A DNA stretch of 64,000 nt. Source: Rhodanobacter sp. GTDB lineage: Bacteria > Pseudomonadota > Gammaproteobacteria > Xanthomonadales > Rhodanobacteraceae. Where the stretch lies: NCBI GenBank assembly GCA_004298015.1, contig SCSE01000045.1, positions 1-64,000 on the forward strand, in the 5' to 3' direction. The position numbers and the translations under genes were made by a program. Shown one piece after another: positions 19,652 to 29,489 of the stretch. Numbering within the stretch: the stretch's first letter is position 1; the number at the start of each line of letters is the position of its first letter. Under the pieces are notes generated by a model, which was not told the origin of the DNA, made no database searches, and saw only the letters and a program-made list of their open reading frames with translations.

Positions 19652-21064
19652 ATGTTGACTCCCCTTATCCTCAGCGGCGGCAGCGGCACCCGCCTGTGGC
19701 CGGTGTCGCGCAAGAATCTGCCCAAGCAGTTCCTGACCCTGGCCGGCAGCGGTACGTTGTTCCAGCAAACCATCGCGCGGACGCGACAACTGCCCGATGT
19801 GGCGGCCCCGATCGTGGTAGCCAGCGAGGATCACCGCTTTCTGGCGGCCGATCAGTTGCTGGAGCTGGGCATCGAGGGGGCGTCGATCGTGCTGGAGCCG
19901 CTGGCGCGCAATACCGCGCCGGCGATCGCGCTGGGTGCGCTGCAGGCGTTGCAGCGCGATGCCGACGCCGTGCTGCTGGTGTTGCCGGCCGATCACCTGA
20001 TCGGCGATACCGAAGCCTTTGTTGCCGCCGTGCGGCAAGCCATGCCGCTGGCGGACCAGGGCTGGCTGGTGACCTTCGGCATCCGCCCGGATCGTCCGGA
20101 AACCGGCTTTGGCTATATCCGCCGCGCCGAGACGGTGGGCAGCGAAGGCTACCGGGTCGAGCAGTTTGTCGAGAAGCCGGATCGAACCACGGCCGAAGGC
20201 TATCTGGCCGATGGCGGCTACGACTGGAATTCCGGGATGTTCCTGTTCAAGGCCTCGCGTTATCTGGAGGAGCTGGCAGCACACGCACCGACGATGCTCG
20301 ATGCTGTGCGCGCCGCGTACGCCGCCGCCGTCGGCGATCTGGATTTCGTGCGCATCGATCGCGACCTGTTTGCCAGGGTGCCGGACGACTCGATCGACTA
20401 TGCGGTGATGGAAAAGACCCGCCGCGCCGCGGTGGTTCCGGTGGCTTGCGACTGGAGCGATATCGGCTCCTGGGATGCCTTGTGGTTGAGTGGCAGCAAG
20501 GACGCCGAAGGCAACCTGCGCGAAGGCGACACGCTGGCGGTCAACACCCGCAACTCGCTGCTGCGCTCGCACGACCGCCACCTGGTCGCCACCGTCGGCG
20601 TCGATGATCTGGTAGTGGTCAGCACGCCCGATGCCACCCTGGTGATGCATCGCGATGCCGCGCAGGACGTCAAGCAGGTGGTGGAGCAGCTGAAACAGTC
20701 CGGCCGCAGCGAGCATTCGTTCCATCGCGTGGTACATCGCCCGTGGGGCAGCTACGACTCACTGGAAGCCGGCGATCGCTTTCAGGTAAAGCGGATCGTG
20801 GTCAAGCCCGGCGCTTCGCTGAGCCTGCAGAAACACCATCATCGGGCCGAGCACTGGATCGTGGTCTCCGGTACCGGCGAGGTCACCTGCGACGACAAGG
20901 TGTTCCTGCTCGGCGAGAACCAGAGCACCTACATCCCGCTCGGCAGCACGCACCGCCTGCGCAACCCCGGCAAGGTAGCGCTGGAGATCATCGAGGTACA
21001 GTCCGGAAGCTACCTCGGCGAAGACGACATCGTGCGCTTCGACGACGTCTACGGTCGCGCCTGA
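19652..21064 (+). CDS. manC: Mannose-1-phosphate guanylyltransferase / mannose-6-phosphate isomerase
   Basis: 470-residue bifunctional type II enzyme (XanB/AlgA/CpsB group). The N-terminal ~340 residues are the guanylyltransferase (LSGGSGTRLWPVSR; FVEKPD). The C-terminal cupin carries the isomerase site (HRPWGSYDSL, LQKHHHRAEHWIVV). It makes fructose-6-P to mannose-6-P and mannose-1-P to GDP-mannose, the precursor for gmd. It is separated from rfbD by 381 bases with REP sequences, so it probably has its own promoter. Confidence 0.95.
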   Translation: MLTPLILSGGSGTRLWPVSRKNLPKQFLTLAGSGTLFQQTIARTRQLPDVAAPIVVASEDHRFLAADQLLELGIEGASIVLEPLARNTAPAIALGALQALQRDADAVLLVLPADHLIGDTEAFVAAVRQAMPLADQGWLVTFGIRPDRPETGFGYIRRAETVGSEGYRVEQFVEKPDRTTAEGYLADGGYDWNSGMFLFKASRYLEELAAHAPTMLDAVRAAYAAAVGDLDFVRIDRDLFARVPDDSIDYAVMEKTRRAAVVPVACDWSDIGSWDALWLSGSKDAEGNLREGDTLAVNTRNSLLRSHDRHLVATVGVDDLVVVSTPDATLVMHRDAAQDVKQVVEQLKQSGRSEHSFHRVVHRPWGSYDSLEAGDRFQVKRIVVKPGASLSLQKHHHRAEHWIVVSGTGEVTCDDKVFLLGENQSTYIPLGSTHRLRNPGKVALEIIEVQSGSYLGEDDIVRFDDVYGRA

Positions 21065-21121
21065 GCGGACCCGGCAGGCAGCCTGGCGTTACGTCGTGCC
21101 GCGCTCGATGGGTGGCAACAA

Positions 21122-21150
21122 GCACGGCGGACAGTGTCCGCCCTACGCGG
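21122..21150 (+). repeat. Solitary REP half-unit
   Basis: GGCGGACAGTGTCCGCC followed by CTACGCGGTATGG matches the second half of the full units at 21967 and 22084. It lies downstream of manC and of the convergent brnTA pair. Confidence 0.65.
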
Positions 21151-21251
21151 TATGGCGGGAAAATGCGGGAGGGCATGACCCTTGGCAGGGAGATGCGGCG
21201 GGAGCCCTCACCTGAACCAAGCCTTGCCGCGAAGCGGCATCGGCTTGAATG

Positions 21252-21563
21252 TCAGATCGATGCATCGCGGAAGGCACGCAATACCGCGTTGATGCGCGTC
21301 TGATAACCAGGACCCTGCGCCTTGAACCACTCCAGCACGTCTTGCTCGACGCGCAGAGAAATGGCCGCTTTTGGCGGTTGCGGCGTGAGACCACGGCGGA
21401 CGACGCCGCGCATAACATGACGGATATCAGCTTCTGGATGGTCTGGATCAACCGACACAGCTTCTTTAGCCTTGAGCCGGGTCCAGTCAGTCTTTGACTG
21501 CGTCGAAGAAGATTTGCGCTTCGCGGCGGGTCGCTTTGCGGAAGGAGATGATACGGATTTCAT
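21252..21563 (-). CDS. brnA: BrnA-type antitoxin
   Basis: 103 residues. The C-terminal part has the BrnA ribbon-helix-helix pattern (KAAISLRVEQDVLEWFKAQG, then YQTRINAVLRAFRD); the Lys/Ser-rich N-terminus with DPDHPEADI fits BrnA linker regions that block the toxin. ATG at 21563 was chosen over the upstream frame because GGAG lies eight bases before it. It overlaps the toxin gene by 77 nt and is probably autoregulatory with it. Confidence 0.88.
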   Translation of the reverse strand: MKSVSSPSAKRPAAKRKSSSTQSKTDWTRLKAKEAVSVDPDHPEADIRHVMRGVVRRGLTPQPPKAAISLRVEQDVLEWFKAQGPGYQTRINAVLRAFRDASI

Positions 21564-21762
21564 GGGCAGTCTCCGTGTGGGCGATTGAGACGGGAACACC
21601 GGCAAGTAACCCTAATGTGACAAATCGGTGTTCGCTGTAGGAGAACCGGTCATCCTCGAAGGTGAAGGTCAGGCCACCGAAGACTGCGGGCACATCAACA
21701 AAATCGAGCCCGTGCTGCTTGATGTTGAGTGAGCGCTTACGCTCTGACCAAGTGAACTCCAT
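21487..21762 (-). CDS. brnT: BrnT-type ribonuclease toxin
   Basis: 91 residues starting MEFTWSERKR. The WSERK-x-x-x-N-x-x-x-H-G-x-x-F core, the segment FEDDRFSYSEHRFVTLG and the closing IRIISFRKATRREAQ are the BrnT hallmarks (RelE-like RNase fold). The toxin gene precedes the antitoxin, which is the normal BrnTA order. An upstream in-frame TTG at 21765 is less likely than the ATG. Confidence 0.9.
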   Translation of the reverse strand: MEFTWSERKRSLNIKQHGLDFVDVPAVFGGLTFTFEDDRFSYSEHRFVTLGLLAGVPVSIAHTETAHEIRIISFRKATRREAQIFFDAVKD

Positions 21763-21770
21763 CAATGAAG

Positions 21771-21801
21771 TGTATATACGATATGTAGTGTACGCAAGAT
21801 G
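21771..21801 (-). promoter_or_regulatory. Probable brnTA promoter/operator
   Basis: Just before brnT is a short AT-rich patch in GC-rich surroundings with the perfect palindrome GTATATAC (21772-21779) and related TGTA/TACA-type steps. Such a site is suited to autoregulation by a ribbon-helix-helix antitoxin; this is inference from position and symmetry. Confidence 0.4.
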
Positions 21802-21966
21802 ACTGCCGCAGCGGTCTAACCCCTGGCAGTGTGAGTGCCGCCCGCCGCTCGCGCCCGGGTTCCGCCGGCGGAGGGTCGGTGCTGGGAGGGCTGCAATAGC
21901 ACGGCCTCACCTGTTCCTTCCGATGATCAGTCGGAGATGATCGCCGAAACGACCATCGAGATATAA

Positions 21967-22160
21967 GGGCGGGCACTGCCCGCCGGTGCAGGATCGGCGA
22001 TGCGGGGTACGGCAAGCCTGCGGCGGACGGTGTCCGCCCTACGCGGTATGCCGAAAATCCTTCGTAACCCACACCGCGGCACAGGGTGGGCAATGCCCGC
22101 CCGGTGCAGGATCGGCGATGTGGGATACGGTAAGCAGCGGCGGACGGTGTCCGCCCTACG
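21967..22160 (+). repeat. Two full REP units in tandem
   Basis: Units at about 21967-22046 and 22084-22160 share GGGCGGGCA-TGCCCGCC, then GGTGCAGGATCGGCGATG, then GGCGGACGGTGTCCGCC. Each unit forms two hairpins. They fill the gap between brnTA and the ArnT-like gene, whose stop lies within the second unit's end. Confidence 0.8.
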
Positions 22161-23847
22161 GATTTGCGGGCCCGGTGGCGGGTGGGCGACGGATCACGGT
22201 ACGTTTGGGCAGGGTGCCGATGACGACCATCGGGAGTTTGTCGGCTTGCAGTTGCGGCAGCAGCCGGGTATCGACGACGGCCAGCGCGCTTGGCGCAGCG
22301 CGCCAGCGTCCCTCGAAGTCGACGAGCTTGGGCACGTAGCCTTCGGGGCGTGACAGCCGTCCTGGGGTGATGTCGTCCGGGCTGTCGTCGACCACGGTGA
22401 CCAGGCGGTGCAGGTAGAACGACAGCCCGCGCAGGTAGGCATGCACGGTGAACACTTCGGTGTTCGCCTGCAGGTAGGGTTGCATCAGCTTTGCCGCGGG
22501 CGCGGCGGACAGATCGTTGGCCACGCTGCCGAGATTGGCAAACAGCATCTGCCACACGAACAAGGAGGCAAAACCGAGCAGACCCACGGCCGCCAGCGCA
22601 CGACGCCGGAACACGATCAGCAGGCCTCCGAGGGATGCCGCAGCGACCAGCAACCCGAAGCCCAGCGCCAGCTTCAGCAAGACGCCTTGCATGTCGGTGT
22701 GGCGGGCGAAGTAGCCGCTGCCGGTAGGCTGCATCAGCGCGGCGACCACGACCACGGCGGCCAGCAGCGCCACCGCCATGAATCGCCACACCAGCGCCTT
22801 CATCGGCAGGCTGGAAATGCTTCTTGCCAGCAGGATCGCCAGCGCCGGGAACACTGGCAGAATGTAGAACGGCAACTTGGAGTGGGAGACCGAGAAAAAC
22901 ACCACCACCACGCCTACCCAGCACAACAGGAAGCGACTCGAACGCGCACCGTCATGCACGCTGCGCCAGCTGCTGCGGTTGAATGGAAGGAACACCGTCC
23001 ATGGGAACAGCCCGAGCACCACCACCACCGGGAAGAACCACCACGGCTGGTCGCGCCCGTCGACACTGGTAAGGAAACGGCTGAAGTGTTCGCGGATGAA
23101 GAAGTAGTCGAAGAAATCGGGATGCCGCAGGCTGATCGCGACAAACCACGGCGCCGTGATCACCAGCAGCAACAGCAAGCCCCAGCCCATGGTCATCCGC
23201 CGCAGGATGCTCCAGTCGCGCTCCCACAGCATGAACACGAACAGCGTGGCCGCCGGAAACACTATGCCGATCAGGCCTTTCGACAGCACGGCGAGCGCCA
23301 GGCTGGCCCAGCCGAGCAGGTTCAGGCGCGTGCGCAGGGGTTCTGCCGTAGGATCGAATTGTGCCACCAGGAACAGGCAGATGCCCACGCCGAGAAACGC
23401 CGCCACCCCCATGTCGATGGTGTTGATGTGCCCCCCGGCCATGAACAACAGCGCGCTGCCGAGGATCAGCGCAGTGATCCAGCCGCTGCGCGCGCCATAC
23501 AACCGCTTGGCGGCCCAGGCCGCGACCACGATCGCCAGCATGCCGGTCGACGCGACCCACAACCGGGCAGTCCACTCGTGGACGCCGAACAGGGTGTAGA
23601 AGATGCTGGTCGCCCAGTACTGCAACGCCGGCTTGTCGAAGAAGTTGAAACCGTCCAGTTTCGGCGTCAGCCAGTTACCCGAGGCAAACATTTCGCGCGC
23701 CACCTCGGCATAACGGCCCTCGTCCGGCTCGCCCAGCGGCCGCGCACCCAAGCCGGCAAACCATAGCGCGAGCCAGCCCAGCGAGAACGCGCCGAACAGC
23801 CATTTCGACCAACCCGTGGGTGTGCCGGGGGACGAGGACGTGCTCAT
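22156..23847 (-). CDS. ArnT/PMT-like GT39 membrane glycosyltransferase
   Basis: 563 residues with about 11-12 transmembrane helices. The first periplasmic loop has EPDEGRYAEVAREM, the catalytic acidic motif of the ArnT family, and FDKPALQYWATSIFY follows as in polyprenyl-phosphate glycosyltransferases. It likely transfers a sugar from undecaprenyl phosphate to lipid A or another envelope acceptor at the periplasmic face. The ~100-residue C-terminal soluble region fits ArnT. No arn operon is present here, so the donor sugar is unknown. Confidence 0.82.
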   Translation of the reverse strand: MSTSSSPGTPTGWSKWLFGAFSLGWLALWFAGLGARPLGEPDEGRYAEVAREMFASGNWLTPKLDGFNFFDKPALQYWATSIFYTLFGVHEWTARLWVASTGMLAIVVAAWAAKRLYGARSGWITALILGSALLFMAGGHINTIDMGVAAFLGVGICLFLVAQFDPTAEPLRTRLNLLGWASLALAVLSKGLIGIVFPAATLFVFMLWERDWSILRRMTMGWGLLLLLVITAPWFVAISLRHPDFFDYFFIREHFSRFLTSVDGRDQPWWFFPVVVVLGLFPWTVFLPFNRSSWRSVHDGARSSRFLLCWVGVVVVFFSVSHSKLPFYILPVFPALAILLARSISSLPMKALVWRFMAVALLAAVVVVAALMQPTGSGYFARHTDMQGVLLKLALGFGLLVAAASLGGLLIVFRRRALAAVGLLGFASLFVWQMLFANLGSVANDLSAAPAAKLMQPYLQANTEVFTVHAYLRGLSFYLHRLVTVVDDSPDDITPGRLSRPEGYVPKLVDFEGRWRAAPSALAVVDTRLLPQLQADKLPMVVIGTLPKRTVIRRPPATGPANP

Positions 23848-23920
23848 GCGCCCAACCTCGGGCTGCCGGCGAGAGGATGTGCCGAATCGTACATGCGGAT
23901 ATTTTCCATGATCAAGCCAT

Positions 23921-25750
<1,830 letters not shown>

Positions 25751-25881
25751 GGGCAGAGCTCCGTGTTGATGGGGTAGGGGGCTATCGGCCCGATACGGAC
25801 GTGCATTCTGTACGCTGTCGCATTACGGCAGGCTTTCGTGGCGCGACGAGCCGTCGGCAGATGGTGCGGGACGGAGTCGGT

Positions 25882-27252
25882 TCAATTCACCTTGCGGCGC
25901 AGATAATTCAACAGATCGATGCGGGTGATCAAGCCAAGGAACTGTTCACCATTCATCACGATGGCGACGTGACCGCGCTCGAATACCGGCAGCAGCGCCT
26001 CGATCGGCTCGCTCACCGCAAGCATCTGCAGGTTGCTCATCATGGCGGTGGAGACCGGGTCGCGAAACCGTGCCTGGTCGGCATGCACATGCATCAACAC
26101 GTCCGATTCGTCGACGATACCCACCAGCTTGTCGCCCTCCATCACCGGCAGTTGCGAGACGTCGTAAAGCTTCATGCGGGTATAGGCGGTGATCAACAGC
26201 TCGTTCGCGCCGATCACCACGGTGTCGCGCTGCGCATACGGACGCAACAGCAAGTCGCGCAGGTCGCCACGCTGTTCACGTTCGAGGAAACCGTTGTCGA
26301 GCATCCAGTAGTCGTTGTACATCTTGGACAGGTACTTGTTGCCGGTGTCGCAGACCAGGCTCACCACCCGCTTCGGCGTGGCCTGCTCGGCGCAGTATTT
26401 CAGCGCGGCGGCCAGCAGCGTGCCGGTGGATGAACCGCCCAGCACACCCTCCTTGGCCAGCAGCTCGCGACCGGCCAGGAAGCTGTCCCGGTCGGCGATC
26501 GCATAGGCTTTTTTCACCCGTGAGAAATCGCTGATCGACGGCAGGAAGTCCTCGCCGATGCCTTCGACCATCCAACTGGCGGACTTGGTCGAAAGTGTGC
26601 CGTCGTTGATGTATCCGGTAAGGATCGAACCGACCGGATCGGCGAGAATCAGCTCGGTCGAGGGCGAATGCTCGGCAAAGTAGCGCGACAGCCCGGTCAT
26701 CGTGCCCGAGGAGCCGCAACCGAATACCACCGCATCGACGCGACCGTCCATCTGCTCGAGGATTTCCGGGCCGGTGGTCTCGTAATGCGCCCGCGGGTTG
26801 TCCGGGTTGCCGAACTGGTTGATGAAGTAGGCGTCGGGCGTTTCGCGCGCGATCCGCTCGGCCATGTCCTGGTAATACTCGGGATGACCCTTGGCGACGT
26901 CTGAACGGGTCAGCACGACCTCGGCGCCCATCGCCTTGAGGTTGAAGATCTTCTCCCGGCTCATCTTGTCCGGCACCACCAATACCAGCCGGTAGCCTTT
27001 CTGCTGCGCGACCAGCGCCAGACCCAGACCGGTGTTGCCGGCCGTGCCCTCGACCAGGGTGGCGCCAGGCTTGATCTTGCCGGCCTTTTCGGCACCCTCG
27101 ATCATCGACAGGCCGATACGGTCCTTGATCGAGCCCCCGGGGTTGGCGCTTTCAAGCTTCAGAAACAACTCGCACAGTCCGGTGTCCAGGTGCTGCGCGC
27201 GTACCATCGGGGTATGTCCGATCAGTTCAAGGACACTTTGGTGAACCGTCAT
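25882..27252 (-). CDS. Cystathionine beta-synthase with C-terminal CBS pair
   Basis: 456 residues. Residues about 1-320 are the fold-type II PLP domain (PLP lysine Lys43 in PGGSIKDRIG; GTAGNTG substrate loop; GGSSTGT phosphate loop). Residues about 335-456 are two CBS repeats (QLPVMEGDKLVGIVDESDV and the final GLITRIDLLNYL). It condenses serine (or O-acetylserine) with homocysteine, the first step of reverse transsulfuration, and pairs with metB at 13359. It lacks an N-terminal haem domain. Confidence 0.9.
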   Translation of the reverse strand: MTVHQSVLELIGHTPMVRAQHLDTGLCELFLKLESANPGGSIKDRIGLSMIEGAEKAGKIKPGATLVEGTAGNTGLGLALVAQQKGYRLVLVVPDKMSREKIFNLKAMGAEVVLTRSDVAKGHPEYYQDMAERIARETPDAYFINQFGNPDNPRAHYETTGPEILEQMDGRVDAVVFGCGSSGTMTGLSRYFAEHSPSTELILADPVGSILTGYINDGTLSTKSASWMVEGIGEDFLPSISDFSRVKKAYAIADRDSFLAGRELLAKEGVLGGSSTGTLLAAALKYCAEQATPKRVVSLVCDTGNKYLSKMYNDYWMLDNGFLEREQRGDLRDLLLRPYAQRDTVVIGANELLITAYTRMKLYDVSQLPVMEGDKLVGIVDESDVLMHVHADQARFRDPVSTAMMSNLQMLAVSEPIEALLPVFERGHVAIVMNGEQFLGLITRIDLLNYLRRKVN

Positions 27253-27373
27253 GGGGGCTCCGGAAAATGAGGGGCTCAGGCGGCGCGCTCAGACACCGCA
27301 TGACAAGACCTTGATCATAACCGAGCAGCCCGTTGTTGGCCCGGCAAGCACGGGAGCGACACACCGGATACGC

Positions 27374-27418
27374 CGCGGCCCCGGCTTTCCGATCCAACGG
27401 GAAAGCGACGGGGCCGCG
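27374..27418. other. Large GC-rich hairpin upstream of cystathionine beta-synthase
   Basis: CGCGGCCCCG (27374-27383) pairs with CGGGGCCGCG (27409-27418), with an inner CTTTCC/GGAAAG stem. There is no T-run, so it is not a classical terminator. It lies in the 263-base gap between the beta-synthase start and the DUF465 stop and may separate the two units. Confidence 0.5.
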
Positions 27419-27515
27419 AGTCAGGTCTGAGAGTAGAGTCAGGGGTGGGAAAATATCGCACACCATAGCGAGCGCTGACGGCGATCGCAGCCGGCGGGCG
27501 ATTTTTCACAGCCTC

Positions 27516-27743
27516 TCAGTGGATGAGGTGCACCCGGTCAGTCCACATGCGTTCGAGTCGCTCCCGGGCCTGCAGTTTCTCGCGTTTCATGCTGGACAGG
27601 GTGGTGGCGTCGATCGGGAGTACGCCGATGTCGGCGTCGTGCACCTTGCTGTCGAGTTGCCTGTGACGCTGGTAGAGCCTGCGGAATTCGGCGTCCGCCT
27701 TCATCAAGGCCTCGACATCATCTCGCTGCTGGTTTTCAAACAT
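27516..27743 (-). CDS. DUF465 (YdcH-like) small protein
   Basis: 75 residues, all predicted helix: FRRLYQRHRQLDSKVHDAD, then LSSMKREKLQARERLERM. This is the hairpin-of-helices pattern of the DUF465 family, whose molecular role is unknown. Single-gene unit. Confidence 0.8.
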   Translation of the reverse strand: MFENQQRDDVEALMKADAEFRRLYQRHRQLDSKVHDADIGVLPIDATTLSSMKREKLQARERLERMWTDRVHLIH

Positions 27744-28110
27744 GATCCGACCTCCTCACGGGTGAATCTGGGGACCTCTGGATCTGGCGAAGCCCACAGA
27801 CGATTGAACGCATGCACACATCCACAGCCCGCGCCGGGATGACAGCGCGCGGGTAGGCAATGTAATGAGGAATGGGGGCATGGCTCAGATCAGTGAACCA
27901 CGATGCGTTATGCGCCGTGGTGACTCGACCCTACTCTCCCACCAAGGGGCCTGCAAGCCCGTGGCGAAGGTGTTGTGACAGGTGCCGTGTATGCTTGAAA
28001 GTCGCCTATAAACAATATTTTACGCGCAATTAACCGAGGCGTAATAAAGCCTGTCGGTGCTTGCGGTCGATGCCGCCCGATAGCACCTCCGACGAGTGCA
28101 GCAGACCCGC
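27744..28110. other. Intergenic region without a gene
   Basis: About 370 bases upstream of the DUF465 gene. An AT-rich patch at about 28008-28035 stands out and could be a promoter. No RNA gene, repeat or conserved operator was recognised. Confidence 0.4.
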
Positions 28111-28770
28111 TCAGCGGTGCCCTTCATGCTTGTCGGCAGGCTTCTTCGGCTTGGCTGGTCCGGTATCGCTGGCGCGCTGACTTTTCAGCTCCGAACGCAT
28201 GGCACGAGCCGCTTTGGCGGCCAGTGCCGCCTCGCGCCGGGCCGAGCGCGCGACCCGGCTCTGCGCTGCGGCCAGTTTCTTCGCCTGCTCGGCTTCGGCA
28301 AGTGCCTGCTGAGCGGCTTGCGAATACGCTTGCCCCTGCTGTTGCAGACGGGCAGCCTCCTCCTGCGCCATCTGGTATTGCATCCGTTGACGCTCCAGCT
28401 GGAGCCTGGCCATCCGCGCCTCGCGCTGGCTGTTGGCCAGCAAGATCTGGTCGTGCTCGCGATCCAGCTGGATCAGCTTGGCCCGGGCGTCCTGCAGCTG
28501 CGCGGTGGCCTTGGCCAGATCCACCCGCCTTTCCGCCAGATAGAGGTCGTGGGCACGCTCTCGCGACCCGGCCTGCGCAAGCCGGTCGATCGCATCGCGC
28601 GCGCGCGCCTGGTCAGCCTGGGCGTAATTGCCCAGGGCCGGGTCGTTGGCGAGCTGATCGAGACTGCTGGTCAGCCGGGTGACGTCGAGATCGTCCTTGC
28701 TCGCATGCGCTGCGCCTGCCAGCGCAACGGCCAGCAGGATGCCGGTGAAGGTTTTGCTGAACCGTCTCAT
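28111..28770 (-). CDS. Secreted helical DUF4398-like protein
   Basis: 219 residues with a signal peptide (LLAVALAGAAHA|S) followed by a long helical, Ala/Gln/Arg-rich coiled coil with repeated (Q/A)ARxxA spacing, like DUF4398 periplasmic proteins. The C-terminus is Lys/Pro-rich and ends KHEGHR. It overlaps the lipoprotein gene upstream at ATGA, so the two proteins probably act together in the periplasm, perhaps supporting the outer membrane or an OmpA-like partner. Confidence 0.72.
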   Translation of the reverse strand: MRRFSKTFTGILLAVALAGAAHASKDDLDVTRLTSSLDQLANDPALGNYAQADQARARDAIDRLAQAGSRERAHDLYLAERRVDLAKATAQLQDARAKLIQLDREHDQILLANSQREARMARLQLERQRMQYQMAQEEAARLQQQGQAYSQAAQQALAEAEQAKKLAAAQSRVARSARREAALAAKAARAMRSELKSQRASDTGPAKPKKPADKHEGHR

Positions 28771-29408
28771 GGCTGGCCTCCCTGGTTCGGGTTGGTCGCG
28801 GGCTGGCCGGAGGCACTCGACGACGGCGCGGGCACGGTCTGGAAACCGCCGCCACTGCCCTGGCCAGCGGGCACCGTCTGAAAGCCGCCGCGACTGCGCG
28901 GACCAGCGGGTGGTGTCGACAACGTGGAAGAGGCGGGTGCCGGCATGTCGGGAATCGCTGCTGCCGGCGGTGGCGTGGCCGGGGTGGCGGAAGCCGCCTG
29001 CGCTGGAGCTCCGGCATCGATCTGCTCGCCCACCTTGCGCAGACGATCGTTTTCCTTCAGCTTGGCCTGGATCTGCGCCCGCGCCGCACCCAGCTGCGCC
29101 TTGGCACGCGCCAACTCGGCGTCGGCGCGGGACTCCGCGGCCAGATTGGCGGCGTCGGCATACTTGCGCTCGGCCATCGCCGCCTGCGCCTGCTGGAACT
29201 TGTTCTGGGCGAACCCCAGATCGACCGGCGCATAATCGGATGCATCGGCATCGCGTGCGTCCTGCAAGCGGGCCTGCGCCAGGTTCATCGCGTCATTCGG
29301 CGGCGGCATCGTGGCGCAACCACCCAGTGCCAGCACCACCACCAGGGCGGTCATCGCGGTGCAGATCCGGCCATGTGAAGTGGCCAGTGGATAAAAGATG
29401 TGCGCCAT
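28767..29408 (-). CDS. DUF4398-like lipoprotein
   Basis: About 213 residues. Signal peptide with lipobox ALGGC, then a helical DUF4398-type region (MNLAQARLQDARDAD; FQQAQAAMAERKYADAANLA; KENDRLRK) and a Pro/Ala/Gly-rich tail with two copies of GGFQTVP. Starts at 29408 (MAHIF) or 29420 (MRNVM) are both possible; the open frame goes on much further upstream, but only as the antisense of pilU. First gene of a two-gene operon divergent from pilU. Confidence 0.72.
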   Translation of the reverse strand: MAHIFYPLATSHGRICTAMTALVVVLALGGCATMPPPNDAMNLAQARLQDARDADASDYAPVDLGFAQNKFQQAQAAMAERKYADAANLAAESRADAELARAKAQLGAARAQIQAKLKENDRLRKVGEQIDAGAPAQAASATPATPPPAAAIPDMPAPASSTLSTPPAGPRSRGGFQTVPAGQGSGGGFQTVPAPSSSASGQPATNPNQGGQP

Positions 29409-29489
29409 CACATTCCTCATAGAGTGTCGCAGCGTATTGTGGGCAGGCATAATCCAGCATTGCAATGCATACCGGAACAGGGGACATAC

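Noticed and set aside
21737-22924. A 395-codon minus-strand frame across REP units and the ArnT-like gene
   Set aside because: It is rich in Arg/Pro, covers repeats and runs in another frame of the ArnT-like gene.
25751-25881. A glmS ribozyme or riboswitch upstream of glmS
   Set aside because: No catalytic core was recognisable, and this ribozyme is known from Gram-positive bacteria.
27374-27418. A Rho-independent terminator upstream of cystathionine beta-synthase
   Set aside because: The hairpin is strong, but neither side has a T-run; listed only as a structure.
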